Below, piece by piece: positions 28,389 to 39,170 of a stretch of DNA of 64,000 bases (positions are counted from its first letter, which is position 1; the number at the start of each line of letters is the position of its first letter). The DNA lies in NCBI RefSeq assembly GCF_900119315.1, contig NZ_LT827010.1:944501-1008500 (forward strand), in the 5' to 3' direction. Below the pieces are notes generated by a model. It was not told the DNA's origin, ran no database searches, and saw only the letters and a list, made by a program, of their open reading frames with translations. Source of the stretch: Actinoplanes sp. SE50/110 (lineage in GTDB: Bacteria > Actinomycetota > Actinomycetes > Mycobacteriales > Micromonosporaceae). The translations under genes were made by a program, and so were the position numbers.

Positions 28389-31300
28389 CGCATCTGGGAC
28401 ACCCGGTTGCGCAGTTCCGTGGTGCGGCGGCGGCTCTCGCTCGTCGCACCCAGGAAGATCAGGATCACCCCGACCGGGACCAGCATCAGCCACGGCCCGC
28501 CCAGGCTGAAGACGAACTTCAAGGCCGCCACGACGGTCGCGATCGTGCCGATCACCACCGGCGCCTGCTGCCGGCTGCGCGACCCGATGATCAGCGTGAC
28601 CACCCCGCCGAGCAGCAGCAGCACCTCACGCAGGTCGTTGTGGCTGCCACCGGCCAGGACCAGCGCGATCGACGGGACGAAGGCGGCCAGCAACGCCGGA
28701 CCGTACGCCGCCCAGCTGGACAGCTCCGGACGGTGGTGCGCCTCCACGATGCCGACGGCCAGGGCCAGCGCCGCGAACGGCAGCGTGTACGCCTCCGGCA
28801 GGGCCACCTGGGCCAGCGCGATGAACAGCCACCAGCCGACGATCTCGAAGCCGACCGCCAGCCAGAACATCGTCCGGCGCTGGCCGGGCGTGCGGTCCGG
28901 TCGGGACGCGGTCAGGCCCAGCACCGCGCCCCAGGCGGCGAGCAGCGCCGCCAGGTGGGCCGGCGAGTCGAAGGCCAGGGCACCGGCGATCGCCGCCGAC
29001 GCGTACCCGCTCCACTCGACGGTGACCGCCTCGGCGCGGTACTGCGCCAGACCGAGCCGGGGCAGCAGCGACTCCAGGGCGAGCAGGCCGGCGCCGACCG
29101 CGAGCACGCCGAACGCGGCCCAATGCCGGCTCAGCCCCAGCGCGATCGCCCCGGCCAGCACGAACATCTGGCCCATCAGGGCGGCGAACAGCCAGCCCAG
29201 CAGTCGGGCCGACGGGGTGCGGCCGGCGACCGCGGCGGCCACCCCGACGAAGACCGCGCACCCGAGGGTGAGCAGGGTCAGGGGGGACCGGGCCAGGCTG
29301 CCGGCGAGACCGGCGCCGCCGGCCAGCAGGCCGACCACGAACACCACGGTCCGGGTGCCGCGCAGCAGCGGCGCCCGGCTGGCGACCGGGGGCAGGGTGA
29401 GCGCCAGGCCCAGCATCGAGATGGTGAAGACGACCAGGGCCGCGCCGGTGGCCGCCGGGAACCCGGCGTGCAGCGCGATCGGCGTGATCAGCAGGGTCAG
29501 GGCGACCCCGGGCAGGATCACCGGGACGGTCTCGGCGGGCCGGCCGCCGAAGCTCAGCGCGGCCAGCGCGGCCGCGCCGGTGAGCAGCACCGCGGCCAGC
29601 GCGCTGGTCGCGTCGATGGTGCCGGCGGCCGGGGTGATCAGGGCCGGGACCGGCCCTTTCCAGACCGAGCCGAGCTGCTTGAGCGGGTCGACCAGGGCGG
29701 CGCGCAGGGCCGGCGCCAGCGAGAACAGCGCCAGCACGGTGGGCAGCAGGGCGAGCATCACCGCACCGGTGGCCGGGTCGGCCAGCCAACGCTGGAACAG
29801 GCCGCCGCCGCCGCGCATCCGGCGGGCCCGCTGATAGCGGATGTCGCCGGCCGGGAACTCCTCGACCACGCTCGGCCGCAGCGGAGCCGGCACCGCGCCG
29901 CGCAGCATCTCGGCGAGCACACCGAGCAGGGCGGCGGCCGCCGCGTACAACGCTGTCGGATAGGAACTGGGCACCGAGACCAGCGCGGTCACCATCGCGC
30001 CCAGCACCAGCCCGATCGTCGCCCACGGCAGGTACTGCGGGACCCGCCGGCCGAGCAGCGCGAGCAGCGCCAGGCCGAGGCTGGAGCCGGCCAGCGCGGC
30101 GGTCAGCACCACCTGCGCACTGCCACCCTGGTCGGCGGCGAACGCGGCGAACGTGCCGGGCAGGGCGAGCAGCACCGACCCGGTGGCGGCGCCGCCGACC
30201 TGCGCCCGGTGGGCGGGCAGCACGTCGGCCTCGCCGGCGGCCACCCGGGCGGCGACCGCCACCAGAGAGCCCAGCAGCACGACGGTGAGCAGCGCCATCC
30301 CGGTCGACCAGGGGCGGGCCAGGCCGACCACGGAGGCGTGCAGCAGCACCATGGCGGCGACCGCGGCGCGGGCCCGGGCCGCGGCCGGTTCGGCGGTGGC
30401 GAGAGCGGCCAGCGCGTACGCGGTGGCCACTGCCGCCCCGATCAGCAGCGGCGACCACCAGGGCAGCCCGAGCGCCCACGGCGCACCCATCGTGGCCAGC
30501 GCGGCGCACACCCCGGAGGCGTGGTGCGACCACGGTCGGGGCAGCGCGATGGCCGCCGTGATCGCGACCATCACCAGCGCGAACGGGGCCTGCCAGGCGC
30601 CGGCCGGCGGGGCCGCGGCGAGGTGCGTGACGTCCGCGGCCCAGAGCGGGCCGGGAGCGGTGAGGATCCGCAGGCTGCCGCCCATCGCCTGGAACCCGGC
30701 CAGCCCGGCGACCACCAGCGCGGCCAGGCCCAGACCTCGGGACGGCCCGCGTTTCCAGTCCTCCTGCAAAATGGTGACGCCCATCCCGACCAGCAGGATC
30801 ACCACACCGGCGACGGCGAGCGGGGCGGCCGGGAAGGCGAGCGCGGCGACCCGGGCCAGGGCCCCGCAGATCGCCACCGTGGCGGCTGCCGCGGCCCAGT
30901 CCGGCCCGTCCATCATCCGGTCGGTGCGGCCCCGCTCGTCGATGCTCTTGGCGAAGAACAGCAGCAGCGCGGCGGCCATCAGCAGCGCGCCGACGGCGAT
31001 GTCGGCCGGCGCCCGGCCGGGTGCGAACAGGGCGGCGGCGGCCAGGGCGAGCGCGCCCAGCCCGGTGCCGGCGGTCAGCGGGAAACTGATCTCGCGGCGG
31101 GCCACCTGGAACACCGCGGCGTAGGTGAGCGTGCCGGCCACCGTGAGGAAACCGGCGGCCAGCGCCGGGACGGTGGCCGCGGCGGTCGGCGGCGGCCCCT
31201 GGCCGGTGTCGGTGATCGCCAGCACCGCGGTCACCGCGGCGCCCGGGATGGCCAGCGCGGCCGCGCCGGACGCCCAGTCGCCGACCATCCAGGCGAACAG

Positions 31301-33298
31301 CCGGACCGGGATCTGCCGGGCCGCGATGGTCACCATCACGCCGGCGCCGGCGAGCGCGGTCAGCACCGCCGCGGTGAGCCAGGTGGCGGCGAGCGCGGCA
31401 CCGGCCCCGAACAGCCCCACCACCCCGGCCGCGGCGATGTGCGTGATCGCGACCCGCCGGGTGCTCGACCAGAGGCCGGCCCCGCCCAGCGCGATCGCCG
31501 CCAGCACCAGCGGCCAGGGCGCCTCCGACCAGTTCAGGGCGAGGGACGCGGGCAGCGCCAGGGCGGTGACCGCGACGCCGATCACCGCGCCCTCGTGCCG
31601 GATCCCGCCGGGCAGGGCGAGCGCGGCCGCGACGGTGACCAGCAGCGCACTGAAGACGAGCAGCCAGCCGGCGCTGCCGACGGCGTCGCTGAGGGTGCGG
31701 GCGTAGGCCGCGGTGTCGGCGTGCCAGACCGGCCGGGCGGCGGCCACCGGGGCGATGGCGGCACGGATCGCGTCGATCGCCACCCGGGCGCCGATCAGCG
31801 CGAGGGCGGCCGTCGACGCGTACTGCGGACCTGTCCTGACCTGCGCCGGCAGCATGCCGACGAGGGCGCCGGTGATCGCCACCGTGGCGGCCGCGACGAC
31901 CAGCGTCCAGCGTGGGTCGACCACCGCGGCGACCCGGGCCGCCGCGCCGATCACCGCGAGGGTGAGCACGCCGCCGGCGATGTGCCGGGCCAGCGGCTGG
32001 TCCAGCAGCTGGGCGGCGGCGACCGCGGTGAGCGCGGCGGCGACCAGGATCAGGCCGGAGCGCAGCGCGTCCGGCACGACCTGCGCCTGCAGCAGCGCCA
32101 CCGAGGAGTAGAGCAGCGCCCCCGCACAGGCCACGCAGAGCAGGAAGAAGGTGAGCTCGCGCAGCCACTCGGCGGACGGCGGGGTGGCCGGCGGGGCCAG
32201 CGGGACGGACCCGGCCGGCGGGGCGCCCTCCGGCCGCGGCCCGGGGAAGATCCGGGTCGGGATCCAGCGGCTGCGGCGCGGCCTGAGGCCGGGGATGATC
32301 AGGTCGGGCTCTTCCGGCTGTGACTCCGGGCGCGGCTCCGGCCACTCCGGCTCGCTCTCGGCGGCCCGGTCGGCGGCGGTCGGTCGGCCCAGCGGCCAGC
32401 GCGGCACCAGCCGCCCGCGCCGCAGCACCCGGGTGAGCAGCAGCAGGTCGAGCACCGCCACCGCGGTCAGGGCCAGGCCCCAGCCGGCCGGGCTGTGGAT
32501 CCACGGGTACGCGAGCAGCGGTGCGACGGGCTGGGTGGCGATCACGGTGGCATAGCGCGGGATGGCCAGTTTGGTGGCGCCCGCGTACAGGAAGCCGGCG
32601 ATCGCGGTGATCGCGAAGGTGATGCCGAGATAGAGCGGGGTGGCCACGGCGGGTCCGCCGCCCAGCGCACTGCCGTGCAGCGCGTAGAGGGTCATCGGCA
32701 GCACGATCAGGCCGATCGCCGCGATCGTCTCGGCGGTCGAGGTCAGCGTGCGCCGGGCCACGCCCGGAGCGACCGACAGCGCGATCGCGGTGAACAGCGC
32801 CAGGATCACCGCGCGGGCCACCGGGTTGGAGAAGGCCACCCCGGCGAAGACCACCGCGGCGCCGCCGATCAGCAGCGCGCCGAGGCCGAGCAGGATGTTC
32901 TGCACCGACTGGGTGGACGCCTCGGGGCCGTGCTCCATCGGCGCCATCGGCTGCCGGGGCGGCCGGCGGGCGGCGCCCGGCTCGGGGCCGTCGGCGGTGG
33001 GCCGGCGGGTCGCGCTGCGCGGCGGCGGGGGTGGCGGCTCCTCGCCGAGGCCGGTGACCCGGGCCTCCGGCGGCGGCGGGGGCGGGAACTCCTCGGCCGG
33101 GCGGCGGCCCCGCGGCCGGGCGGTCTTCTGCTTCTGCGCGTGCGCCAGGATGTCCCGCTGGAACTGGGCGGCCTGGATCTTGCTCGCGATCTTGGTGCGC
33201 GTGGAGGCGGCCTCCATGTCCTGCTGTTTGAGCGCCGCGATCGAGGCGTCGATGCGAGACAGTTGCTCGCCGTAGTCAGGCTCCTCAGCCTTCGCCAC
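28385..33298 (-). CDS. Giant polytopic membrane protein (SCO7636-like)
   Basis: 1637 residues. N-terminal cytoplasmic coiled coil (about 1-60; [19 protein letters not shown]) then a Pro/Arg-rich disordered linker ([17 protein letters not shown]; about 60-125). Beyond residue 135 it is an almost unbroken series of hydrophobic helices, probably more than 40, rich in Ala/Leu/Val/Gly, with one soluble Pro-rich interruption around 320-385. The layout matches actinobacterial SCO7636-type integral membrane proteins, whose function is unknown. GTG at 33298 chosen for the GAGGAGG upstream. Last bases overlap purE end-to-end. No domain suggests transport or catalysis. Confidence 0.85.
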   Translation of the reverse strand: MAKAEEPDYGEQLSRIDASIAALKQQDMEAASTRTKIASKIQAAQFQRDILAHAQKQKTARPRGRRPAEEFPPPPPPEARVTGLGEEPPPPPPRSATRRPTADGPEPGAARRPPRQPMAPMEHGPEASTQSVQNILLGLGALLIGGAAVVFAGVAFSNPVARAVILALFTAIALSVAPGVARRTLTSTAETIAAIGLIVLPMTLYALHGSALGGGPAVATPLYLGITFAITAIAGFLYAGATKLAIPRYATVIATQPVAPLLAYPWIHSPAGWGLALTAVAVLDLLLLTRVLRRGRLVPRWPLGRPTAADRAAESEPEWPEPRPESQPEEPDLIIPGLRPRRSRWIPTRIFPGPRPEGAPPAGSVPLAPPATPPSAEWLRELTFFLLCVACAGALLYSSVALLQAQVVPDALRSGLILVAAALTAVAAAQLLDQPLARHIAGGVLTLAVIGAAARVAAVVDPRWTLVVAAATVAITGALVGMLPAQVRTGPQYASTAALALIGARVAIDAIRAAIAPVAAARPVWHADTAAYARTLSDAVGSAGWLLVFSALLVTVAAALALPGGIRHEGAVIGVAVTALALPASLALNWSEAPWPLVLAAIALGGAGLWSSTRRVAITHIAAAGVVGLFGAGAALAATWLTAAVLTALAGAGVMVTIAARQIPVRLFAWMVGDWASGAAALAIPGAAVTAVLAITDTGQGPPPTAAATVPALAAGFLTVAGTLTYAAVFQVARREISFPLTAGTGLGALALAAAALFAPGRAPADIAVGALLMAAALLLFFAKSIDERGRTDRMMDGPDWAAAAATVAICGALARVAALAFPAAPLAVAGVVILLVGMGVTILQEDWKRGPSRGLGLAALVVAGLAGFQAMGGSLRILTAPGPLWAADVTHLAAAPPAGAWQAPFALVMVAITAAIALPRPWSHHASGVCAALATMGAPWALGLPWWSPLLIGAAVATAYALAALATAEPAAARARAAVAAMVLLHASVVGLARPWSTGMALLTVVLLGSLVAVAARVAAGEADVLPAHRAQVGGAATGSVLLALPGTFAAFAADQGGSAQVVLTAALAGSSLGLALLALLGRRVPQYLPWATIGLVLGAMVTALVSVPSSYPTALYAAAAALLGVLAEMLRGAVPAPLRPSVVEEFPAGDIRYQRARRMRGGGGLFQRWLADPATGAVMLALLPTVLALFSLAPALRAALVDPLKQLGSVWKGPVPALITPAAGTIDATSALAAVLLTGAAALAALSFGGRPAETVPVILPGVALTLLITPIALHAGFPAATGAALVVFTISMLGLALTLPPVASRAPLLRGTRTVVFVVGLLAGGAGLAGSLARSPLTLLTLGCAVFVGVAAAVAGRTPSARLLGWLFAALMGQMFVLAGAIALGLSRHWAAFGVLAVGAGLLALESLLPRLGLAQYRAEAVTVEWSGYASAAIAGALAFDSPAHLAALLAAWGAVLGLTASRPDRTPGQRRTMFWLAVGFEIVGWWLFIALAQVALPEAYTLPFAALALAVGIVEAHHRPELSSWAAYGPALLAAFVPSIALVLAGGSHNDLREVLLLLGGVVTLIIGSRSRQQAPVVIGTIATVVAALKFVFSLGGPWLMLVPVGVILIFLGATSESRRRTTELRNRVSQMR

Positions 33299-33519
33299 CG
33301 GTCCTCCTCGCAGCGCTTCGCCCTCTAGCTCTCGCTCGGTAGCTAGAGCATGCCGGTCCGCCACTTCATTAGAACAGTCTCAACCGGGTGGAGATCTGTT
33401 GAAACGGCACCGAACCCGGCACGGCGATATTCGGCACAGTCAGGTTCCGTTGCCCGGCGTACGCTACGCGCCAGTAACATTGCGGGCGGGACCGTTGCTT
33501 CAGGGAAGGGCAAGGGAAG

Positions 33520-34671
33520 ATGACTGATTTCGACGTCTACCGGCTGCCGGAGGATCACGAGACCATCCGTGCCGCCGTGCGCGAGGTCTGTGACGCCCGG
33601 GTGGCTCCGAACGCGGCCGAGGCCGACGAGACCGCAGAGTTCCCCAAGGCGTCGTACGACGCCCTGCGCTCGTCCGATTTCCACGCCCCGCACATCCCGG
33701 TCGAATACGGCGGCGCCGGCGCGGACGCCCTGGCCACCGCCATCGTGATCGAGGAAGTGGCCCGGGCCTGCGCCGCGTCCTCGCTGATCCCGGCGGTCAA
33801 CAAGCTCGGCTCGCTGCCGGTCATCCTGGCCGGGTCGGAGGACCTCAAGCGCCGCTACCTCACCAAGGTCGCCGCCGGCGAGGGCATGTTCTCCTACTGC
33901 CTGTCCGAGCCCGAGGCCGGCTCCGACGCCGCCTCGATGACCACCCGCGCCGTCCGCGACGGCGACCACTGGGTGCTCAACGGCGTCAAGCGGTGGATCA
34001 CCAACGCCGGCGTCAGCGAGTTCTACACGGTCTTCGCGGTCACCGACCCGGCCGCCCGGTCCCGCGGCATCTCCGCGTTCGTGGTGGAGAAGTCCGACCA
34101 GGGCGTCAGCTTCGGCGCCCCGGAGAAGAAACTCGGCATCAAGGGCTCGCCGACCCGCGAGGTCTACTTCGACAACGTACGCATCCCGGCCGACCGGATG
34201 ATCGGCGCCGAGGGCACCGGCTTCGCCACCGCGATGAAGACCCTGGACCACACCCGGGTCACCATCGCGGCCCAGGCCATCGGGATCGCGCAGGGTGCGC
34301 TCGACTTCGCCTTGGCGTACGCGAAGGAGCGCAAGCAGTTCGGCAAGGCGATCGCCGAGTTCCAGGGCCTGCAGTTCATGCTCGCCGACATGGGCATGAA
34401 GCTGGAGGCGGCCCGCCAGTTGACCTACACCGCCGCCGGCAAGAGCGAGCGCGGCGATGCCGACCTGACCTACTTCGGGGCGGCGGCCAAGTGCTTCGCC
34501 TCGGACGTGGCCATGGAGATCACCACGGACGCGGTGCAGATCCTGGGCGGTTATGGGTACACCCGCGACTACCCGGTCGAGCGCATGATGCGCGACGCCA
34601 AGATCACCCAAATCTATGAGGGCACCAACCAGGTCCAGCGCATCGTGATGGCGCGGCAGCTCCTCAAATAG
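33520..34671 (+). CDS. Acyl-CoA dehydrogenase
   Basis: FAD enzyme that oxidises acyl-CoA to the 2-enoyl-CoA. 383 residues, the standard length. FAD/substrate motif SYCLSEPEAGSDAASM, the middle-domain WITNAGVSEFYTV, the R-x-x-x-F segment AKERKQFGKAIAEFQ, and a C-terminal catalytic glutamate in QIYEGTNQVQRI (Glu about 367). Short- or branched-chain specificity is suggested by the Glu position but is not certain. Followed by a hairpin at 34737. Confidence 0.93.
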   Translation: MTDFDVYRLPEDHETIRAAVREVCDARVAPNAAEADETAEFPKASYDALRSSDFHAPHIPVEYGGAGADALATAIVIEEVARACAASSLIPAVNKLGSLPVILAGSEDLKRRYLTKVAAGEGMFSYCLSEPEAGSDAASMTTRAVRDGDHWVLNGVKRWITNAGVSEFYTVFAVTDPAARSRGISAFVVEKSDQGVSFGAPEKKLGIKGSPTREVYFDNVRIPADRMIGAEGTGFATAMKTLDHTRVTIAAQAIGIAQGALDFALAYAKERKQFGKAIAEFQGLQFMLADMGMKLEAARQLTYTAAGKSERGDADLTYFGAAAKCFASDVAMEITTDAVQILGGYGYTRDYPVERMMRDAKITQIYEGTNQVQRIVMARQLLK

Positions 34672-35032
34672 CCTACGACCTGCGTTTCCGCGGGCCAGCG
34701 CCGTCGTGGCCTGCGTCAGCAATCAGTGGCATGATCCGTCGGGTGTCGGTACAGCGGCACCCGACGGCGCGGCGCGGCGCACCGTATGTGACGCCGTGGG
34801 TGACGGTCTTGTGGCACCGCGGCCCGGCTCGATGGATCGCTTGATCAGCTTCAACGCGGAAGCGCCGCCAGAGTGGTCGTCGGGAACCGGCAGGCGAATG
34901 CCGCCAGGCCTCCACGCCGAGTCGGTCGAGGTTTTCCCACGCGTTCACGGTTGCCCATGAGCTGACGGAACGCCTGCGCCGGCGGGTCACGCTGTGGATA
35001 TTTGATCCACGAACGGCGTGCAGAAACGGGGT
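34672..35032. other. Gene-poor stretch with one hairpin
   Basis: Between the acyl-CoA dehydrogenase and the accessory island. No frame on either strand has a credible start and codon pattern over a useful length. A minus-strand frame (34673-34990) is open but has no recognisable motif and is probably chance or decayed sequence. Base composition appears less GC-rich towards its right end. Confidence 0.5.
34737..34766 (+). terminator. Hairpin downstream of acyl-CoA dehydrogenase
   Basis: Perfect 9-bp arms CGTCGGGTG (34737-34745) and CACCCGACG (34758-34766), loop of 12 bases, 65 bases after the stop codon. Probable terminator. Confidence 0.6.
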
Positions 35033-35623
35033 TCAGTATCGGAAGCGAAGTGATCGCACCCGATCGAGCCAGCTGCTCGGGACGCCGATGTCGAAGTGCT
35101 CGGCTCGGAGAAGTGCCATCTTCATCGATCGGTCCTGGATCACCGAGTCAACAGCCGACACCGCCTGCTCCACGAACGTCCGCTCGGGTGTGTTGCGAGC
35201 GGTGCCGTCGGCGATCTCCACCTGCCAGCGAGTAGCGCCGGCGAGTCGTAAGTGTATCGACCGGTCACGGGAGACCCCGTCGCATTCGAGGCGGCGCAGG
35301 GCTTCGATGAAGCGGTCGTGTCGCGGGTCGCCGTCTCGCCGTTGACTCTGCTCAGCTTCGCCCCTGCTCTGTCCAAGGGACAGCCGGGTGACCTCCGCGC
35401 GCTGGCGGGTCCAGGCGACCCACGTCGTGGTGCCGAGCGCGGTGAGTTCGCGGGCCAGGCCGTGGTCGTCGTACCACTGGTAGGTCCGCGGTTGGAAGCG
35501 CAACTCCAGCCGGTTCTCGCCGGTGACCGTGGCCCGGATGGCGCCGTCCGGCGAGGTGGCGGTCACCGTCATCGTGCGTAACTGCTCGCCCAGATCAACG
35601 TCGCCGTACCACACTGCTGCCAC
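35033..35623 (-). CDS. Hypothetical protein at the edge of the accessory island
   Basis: 196 residues, GTG start with only a weak ribosome binding site. The first 70 residues (RTMTVTATSPDGAIRATVTG...LELRFQPRTYQWYDDHGLARELTAL) resemble small YbaB-like or type VII-locus accessory proteins, in which a short beta sheet is followed by a Tyr-rich helix and a cluster such as LWVAY. Here the corresponding cluster is TTWVAWTRQRAEV. The rest is charged and unrecognised. Divergent from the NHL gene at 35676, only 52 bases apart. Assignment is tentative. Confidence 0.55.
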   Translation of the reverse strand: MAAVWYGDVDLGEQLRTMTVTATSPDGAIRATVTGENRLELRFQPRTYQWYDDHGLARELTALGTTTWVAWTRQRAEVTRLSLGQSRGEAEQSQRRDGDPRHDRFIEALRRLECDGVSRDRSIHLRLAGATRWQVEIADGTARNTPERTFVEQAVSAVDSVIQDRSMKMALLRAEHFDIGVPSSWLDRVRSLRFRY

Positions 35624-35675
35624 CGTTTCCGTAGTTTGAGCATCACGTCCCGATCGGCGCAGGTGAACCTACAGT

Positions 35676-36812
35676 ATGCCGCTGTGGTACACCTCCGACG
35701 TGACGAGGAAATCTGTCGCCGCCCTCGCGGTTCTGGCCATGTCGGCGGCTGCGATGCCCGCGCCGGCCTTGGCGCAACCCGACGGAGCCACGCCGACCCT
35801 CGTAGCGGGCGCGGGGGCGCCCGGGTTCAGCGGTGATGGGGGGCCGGCTGCCGAGGCGAAGCTGAATCGGCCGTTGGGGGCCGCCGTGGCGGCCGACGGC
35901 AGTGTGTACATAGCCGACACCCTCAACCGTCGGGTTCGGGTTGTCGGCAAGGACGGCATCATCCGGACGGTCGCCGGAAACGGCCGGCAGACCGTGCCAG
36001 CTTCGGTGCCGGCTGGTACGAAGGGCACAGGTATCGCCCTCAGCTCACCGAACGCCGTCGCGGCCGGCTCCGACGGCACCGTCTTCATCGCCGACAGCGC
36101 GGCTTCCCGGGTGTATGCCTTGGCAGCTGACGGGTCCATCACGGTCCGGGTCGACGCGGACGTGCTCGGTGGGTCGATCGCCACGATCAACGCGATCGCA
36201 GTTGCGCCCAGCGGCACCCTGTACCTTGCGGATCGGGAGAACAATCGCGTCGTCGAGATCGCGCCCGGTGCTGGCAGCCGGCCGCTGTCGACGCCGGTCA
36301 ACCTGCCGACCGGTCTCGCCGCCGACGCGGCGGGAGACCTCTGGATAACCAGCGCGAGCTCGGTGCTGAGTCGGCTGCACGATGGGAAGCTGGCGACGAT
36401 CATCGACACCGCCGGCGGTGGCTGGCGGGCTGACGAGAACCGGGCGGCGTTGTCGCCGTTCAACGCGTCCACGGTTAGCGCCGGCACGGACGGCGTTTAC
36501 CTCGTCGACAACCAGCAGCGAACCGTACGCCGCCTCGGCACCGACGCCAGCGCGGCCACTGTTGCCGGGCTTCCGGCAGACCCTTTCGGTACGCGGGATC
36601 CCATCGGACTGGCCGCAGGAACTGCTTCAGCCGGCCCGCTCTATGTCGTTGACACGGTGGGCAGCCGGATCTTCTCGATGCCGGTCACCGTGTCCGCTGG
36701 TGACAGCGCTGACGGCGATCCGAAGCCGGTCTGGCCGTGGGCGCTCGGCGGTGCCGCGGTACTCGTGCTCGGAGCAGTGTTTTTCCTGGTCTCTCGCCGC
36801 AGGCGAGCCTGA
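35676..36812 (+). CDS. Secreted or membrane-anchored NHL-repeat protein
   Basis: 378 residues. N-terminal signal-like segment (AALAVLAMSAAAMPAPALAQ, cleavage near residue 33). A beta-propeller of NHL-like repeats covers about 40-335 (LNRPLGAAVAADGSVYIADTLNRRVRVV is one clear repeat; others at SSPNAVAAGSDGTVFIAD and INAIAVAPSGTLYLADRENNRVVEI). A C-terminal transmembrane helix (about 350-372) and an RRRR tail anchor it. A GTG at 35700 is an alternative start that still includes the signal. First gene of a plus-strand set; likely exposed on the outside, binding partner unknown. Confidence 0.75.
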   Translation: MPLWYTSDVTRKSVAALAVLAMSAAAMPAPALAQPDGATPTLVAGAGAPGFSGDGGPAAEAKLNRPLGAAVAADGSVYIADTLNRRVRVVGKDGIIRTVAGNGRQTVPASVPAGTKGTGIALSSPNAVAAGSDGTVFIADSAASRVYALAADGSITVRVDADVLGGSIATINAIAVAPSGTLYLADRENNRVVEIAPGAGSRPLSTPVNLPTGLAADAAGDLWITSASSVLSRLHDGKLATIIDTAGGGWRADENRAALSPFNASTVSAGTDGVYLVDNQQRTVRRLGTDASAATVAGLPADPFGTRDPIGLAAGTASAGPLYVVDTVGSRIFSMPVTVSAGDSADGDPKPVWPWALGGAAVLVLGAVFFLVSRRRRA

Positions 36813-36844
36813 AGTCTGTTCTATCGAACGGGGAGAGTGGCGAC

Positions 36845-37279
36845 ATGGCTGGCGAAGTGACCGGCGGTGACCTGTTCCACCTGTGGCGCGTGTCGGAGGT
36901 GCACCTGCCGCGGATCGCGGACGTTTTCTACGACGCGAACCGCCTGCTCGGCGGATCGACGGGCGGCGGTGATTCGTTCCGGGTCAATGGCCCTGCGTAT
37001 CCCGGCTCCAGCGTCATGATCAGCGGAATCGGCGCCGCATGGGAGGACCTGCGGTCGGAGATGCAGCTGATGATGGAACAGGTGGGCACCACTGTGCTGG
37101 ATGCCGCGCAGGGTGTACGCAACGCGACGCAGGCCTACATCGACGTCGACAACGAAAACGCGAACCTGTTGCGGGACTACCTGAACGACCCCGACAACGT
37201 CGACAGGGCGGACGCGGCCTCCAACCCTCCCGTGCCCGGTTCGGACGAGGACCCCGGCAAGCCGTACCCGGCTGCGTGA
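36845..37279 (+). CDS. Small type VII secretion-like helical protein
   Basis: 144 residues, no signal peptide. Two amphipathic helical stretches (about 12-32 and 60-113) around a Gly/Ser-rich turn, with AWEDL in the middle and YIDVD at the end of the second helix. The latter fits the YxxxD/E export signal of type VII (ESX) substrates, and AWEDL lies where WXG100 proteins have their WxG turn. The tail is Asp/Pro-rich. GGGGAG precedes the ATG. Starts 32 bases after the NHL gene, so probably same transcript. Assignment to ESX substrates is inference. Confidence 0.6.
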   Translation: MAGEVTGGDLFHLWRVSEVHLPRIADVFYDANRLLGGSTGGGDSFRVNGPAYPGSSVMISGIGAAWEDLRSEMQLMMEQVGTTVLDAAQGVRNATQAYIDVDNENANLLRDYLNDPDNVDRADAASNPPVPGSDEDPGKPYPAA

Positions 37280-37311
37280 TCTGAGCCGGCAAACGGCACG
37301 AAGGAGACATG

Positions 37312-38360
37312 ATGGCGGACACCGAACTGGCGACGCCTGCCGAGCTCGCTGGGCAGGCGTACGAAAACGCCGTACGAGAGAAGGCGCTCAAGCTCAAGAA
37401 GGAGCTGATCCGCCAGACGCTCGAGGACGCCACGTCCTGGATGAAGGCGGTCAACGACAAGTGGGCCAATGATCATCCGGGGGAGTGGGACGCTACCCCG
37501 ATCTCGCCCGAGGAAGCCGATCGCTACCGTGACCGGGTGCGTACCCAGGACTACGAGTGGGTGGTGCCGTCGTTCGAGCGTTTCCTGCAACCTGACCCGG
37601 ACGCGCTCAACCCGATCATCGAGTCCCTTGCCAGATCGAGGGAATGCTGGAGGGCCGGGCGAACAACGACGGCGCCTGGACGGGAGCGTCGGCCGCACTC
37701 GGGCGGATCAACGACGTACGCGTCGAGATGGCGGGCTGGGAAGGTGCCTTCCAGAGCAACTTCATCGACCGGTTCCTGACGCCGCTGGAAGCAGTCGTCC
37801 CGAATCAGCGCGAGCTGATCCGCTACTCGCGCAACGCCATCGAGGGCGCGAAGATCATCCACATCCGCTTCCGCAAGTCGGTGCTGAACATGCTGGACAA
37901 CGCCATCAAAGCAACCCAGCAGCTGAGCAACAGCGCCTGTACCGGCGCCGATGCGATGAAGTGGGGCACCATCGCGATGTGTGCGCTCAGCACCATCGGT
38001 GGCGCGTTGACCGCTGGCGCCGGCGTGTTCGTGACCGCCGTGGTCATCGATGTCGCCGGCACCATCGGTGGTGGCCTGGTGCCGAACGGCAAGGAGGCGA
38101 CCAAGCTCGACCTGGCCGCGGACACCGCCACCGAGGTCGCCGCCAACATCATGAGCGCGCAGAGCGCGCTGGACAACGACACCTACACAGCCGAGGAAGA
38201 CGTCGTGCAATCGCTTCGGGACCTCTATCGCGGTCTCGCCGCCGAGCGACTGAAGGCGCTTTCTTCGAATGTGTCCGGGCCATTCGGGGTGGCCGTACCC
38301 GCGCTGGCCGATGCCACCCCGAGCCAGGTCACCGGAGGCATGTTCAGGCCGCGGCACTGA
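37312..38360 (+). pseudogene. Frameshifted helical protein of the type VII-like island
   Basis: Two plus-strand frames join into one protein. Frame 1 runs from ATG 37312 (AGGAG 5 bases upstream) to ...ALNPIIESLA, then degrades into Arg/Ser/Thr-rich nonsense. The other frame continues QIEGMLEGRANNDGAWTG... to 38360. Restoring one C in GCC(C)AG near 37631 gives an uninterrupted product of about 349 residues. The N-terminal part is helical and charged. The C-terminal part has a glycine-rich hydrophobic hairpin (about 225-262) like the transmembrane segments of large ESX or LXG effectors. It could be a real mutation, a sequencing slip, or less likely a programmed shift. Confidence 0.65.
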
Positions 38361-38498
38361 ATCACCGAACCGACTCTTGATCGGCGTTGCGGTCTGGAGG
38401 GGGTAAGGGGGAGGGCGCCCCGGTCCGTCTGGTCCCATTCGGGGCTTCACCGGCACCGATGCCGGTGTAACTCGTGGCCGAAATTCGGCGAAGTAGTT

Positions 38499-39170
38499 GT
38501 GCATTCTGGCGTCGACCCCGGATTCGACCGGCAGTTCTTCGCGCAGATGCTCGGCGCGATCAACCGCTTCGACGATCGGGACTTCATCGCCTACGGGCTC
38601 GAAGCCGACCAGGTCGCGGCGATGCCCGAACTGTTCCGGACCTGGCAGGCCGACACTCAAGCATCGCCGCCACTGACGAAGCTCGGGTGCCTTTCGTTCA
38701 GGCGGCTCGCGGCTCAGAGGCGTTGTGTCCGCGGACCGGATAAGTTCGAGGAACGCGAACTCCTCGTCGAAGGGCCCGTCCAAGGTGTGCAGTACTACAT
38801 CGAAAAGATGAGCGATATGGATCGTATCTTGCTGACCGCTCCCCTCATCGAAGCGTTCAAGAATCTCACCACACTCAAGCTCGACGAGAGGATCGGAATT
38901 CTTGACGGGCTCGAGGGCCATCCCCTTGAAGTGACCCGAGTCGTCCCGTCGGAGGTCGCCGACGCATATCAGGTGCGAGGCGAGATAGCTCGGGAGGCCG
39001 GCAAGACCCTGTCCGGTCACGCTGATTTCGTCGCGGTCCTGCAAAATGCCACCTCGAATGTCTACATTGGGTCGGTTGACAGCGGTCGGTTCATCGTTTT
39101 CGCCATCTTGGATGAAGAGAGCCGTCGCCCATTGGCGATGATGTTGATGGAACACGAGCCGCGTCGATGA
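38499..39170 (+). CDS. Hypothetical 223-residue protein
   Basis: No family recognised. GTG start, weak ribosome binding site, so the start is uncertain. The N-terminal half has an Asp/Phe-rich FDRQFFAQMLGAINRFDDRDF stretch and resembles no motif I know; the C-terminal half alternates beta strands (FVAVLQNATSNVYIGSVDSGRFIVFAIL) and ends in basic residues. Position after the frameshifted effector-like gene suggests an immunity or accessory partner, but nothing in the sequence shows it. Confidence 0.55.
   Translation: MHSGVDPGFDRQFFAQMLGAINRFDDRDFIAYGLEADQVAAMPELFRTWQADTQASPPLTKLGCLSFRRLAAQRRCVRGPDKFEERELLVEGPVQGVQYYIEKMSDMDRILLTAPLIEAFKNLTTLKLDERIGILDGLEGHPLEVTRVVPSEVADAYQVRGEIAREAGKTLSGHADFVAVLQNATSNVYIGSVDSGRFIVFAILDEESRRPLAMMLMEHEPRR

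Noticed and set aside
28640..32323. A 1227-codon plus-strand frame opposite the giant membrane protein
   Set aside because: Gln/Arg/Gly/His-rich shadow of the minus-strand gene, no domains and no ribosome binding site.
37309..37779. Independent 156-residue protein ending at 37779
   Set aside because: Its last 45 residues are Arg/Ser/Thr-rich junk typical of an out-of-frame reading; the conserved part continues in the other frame.
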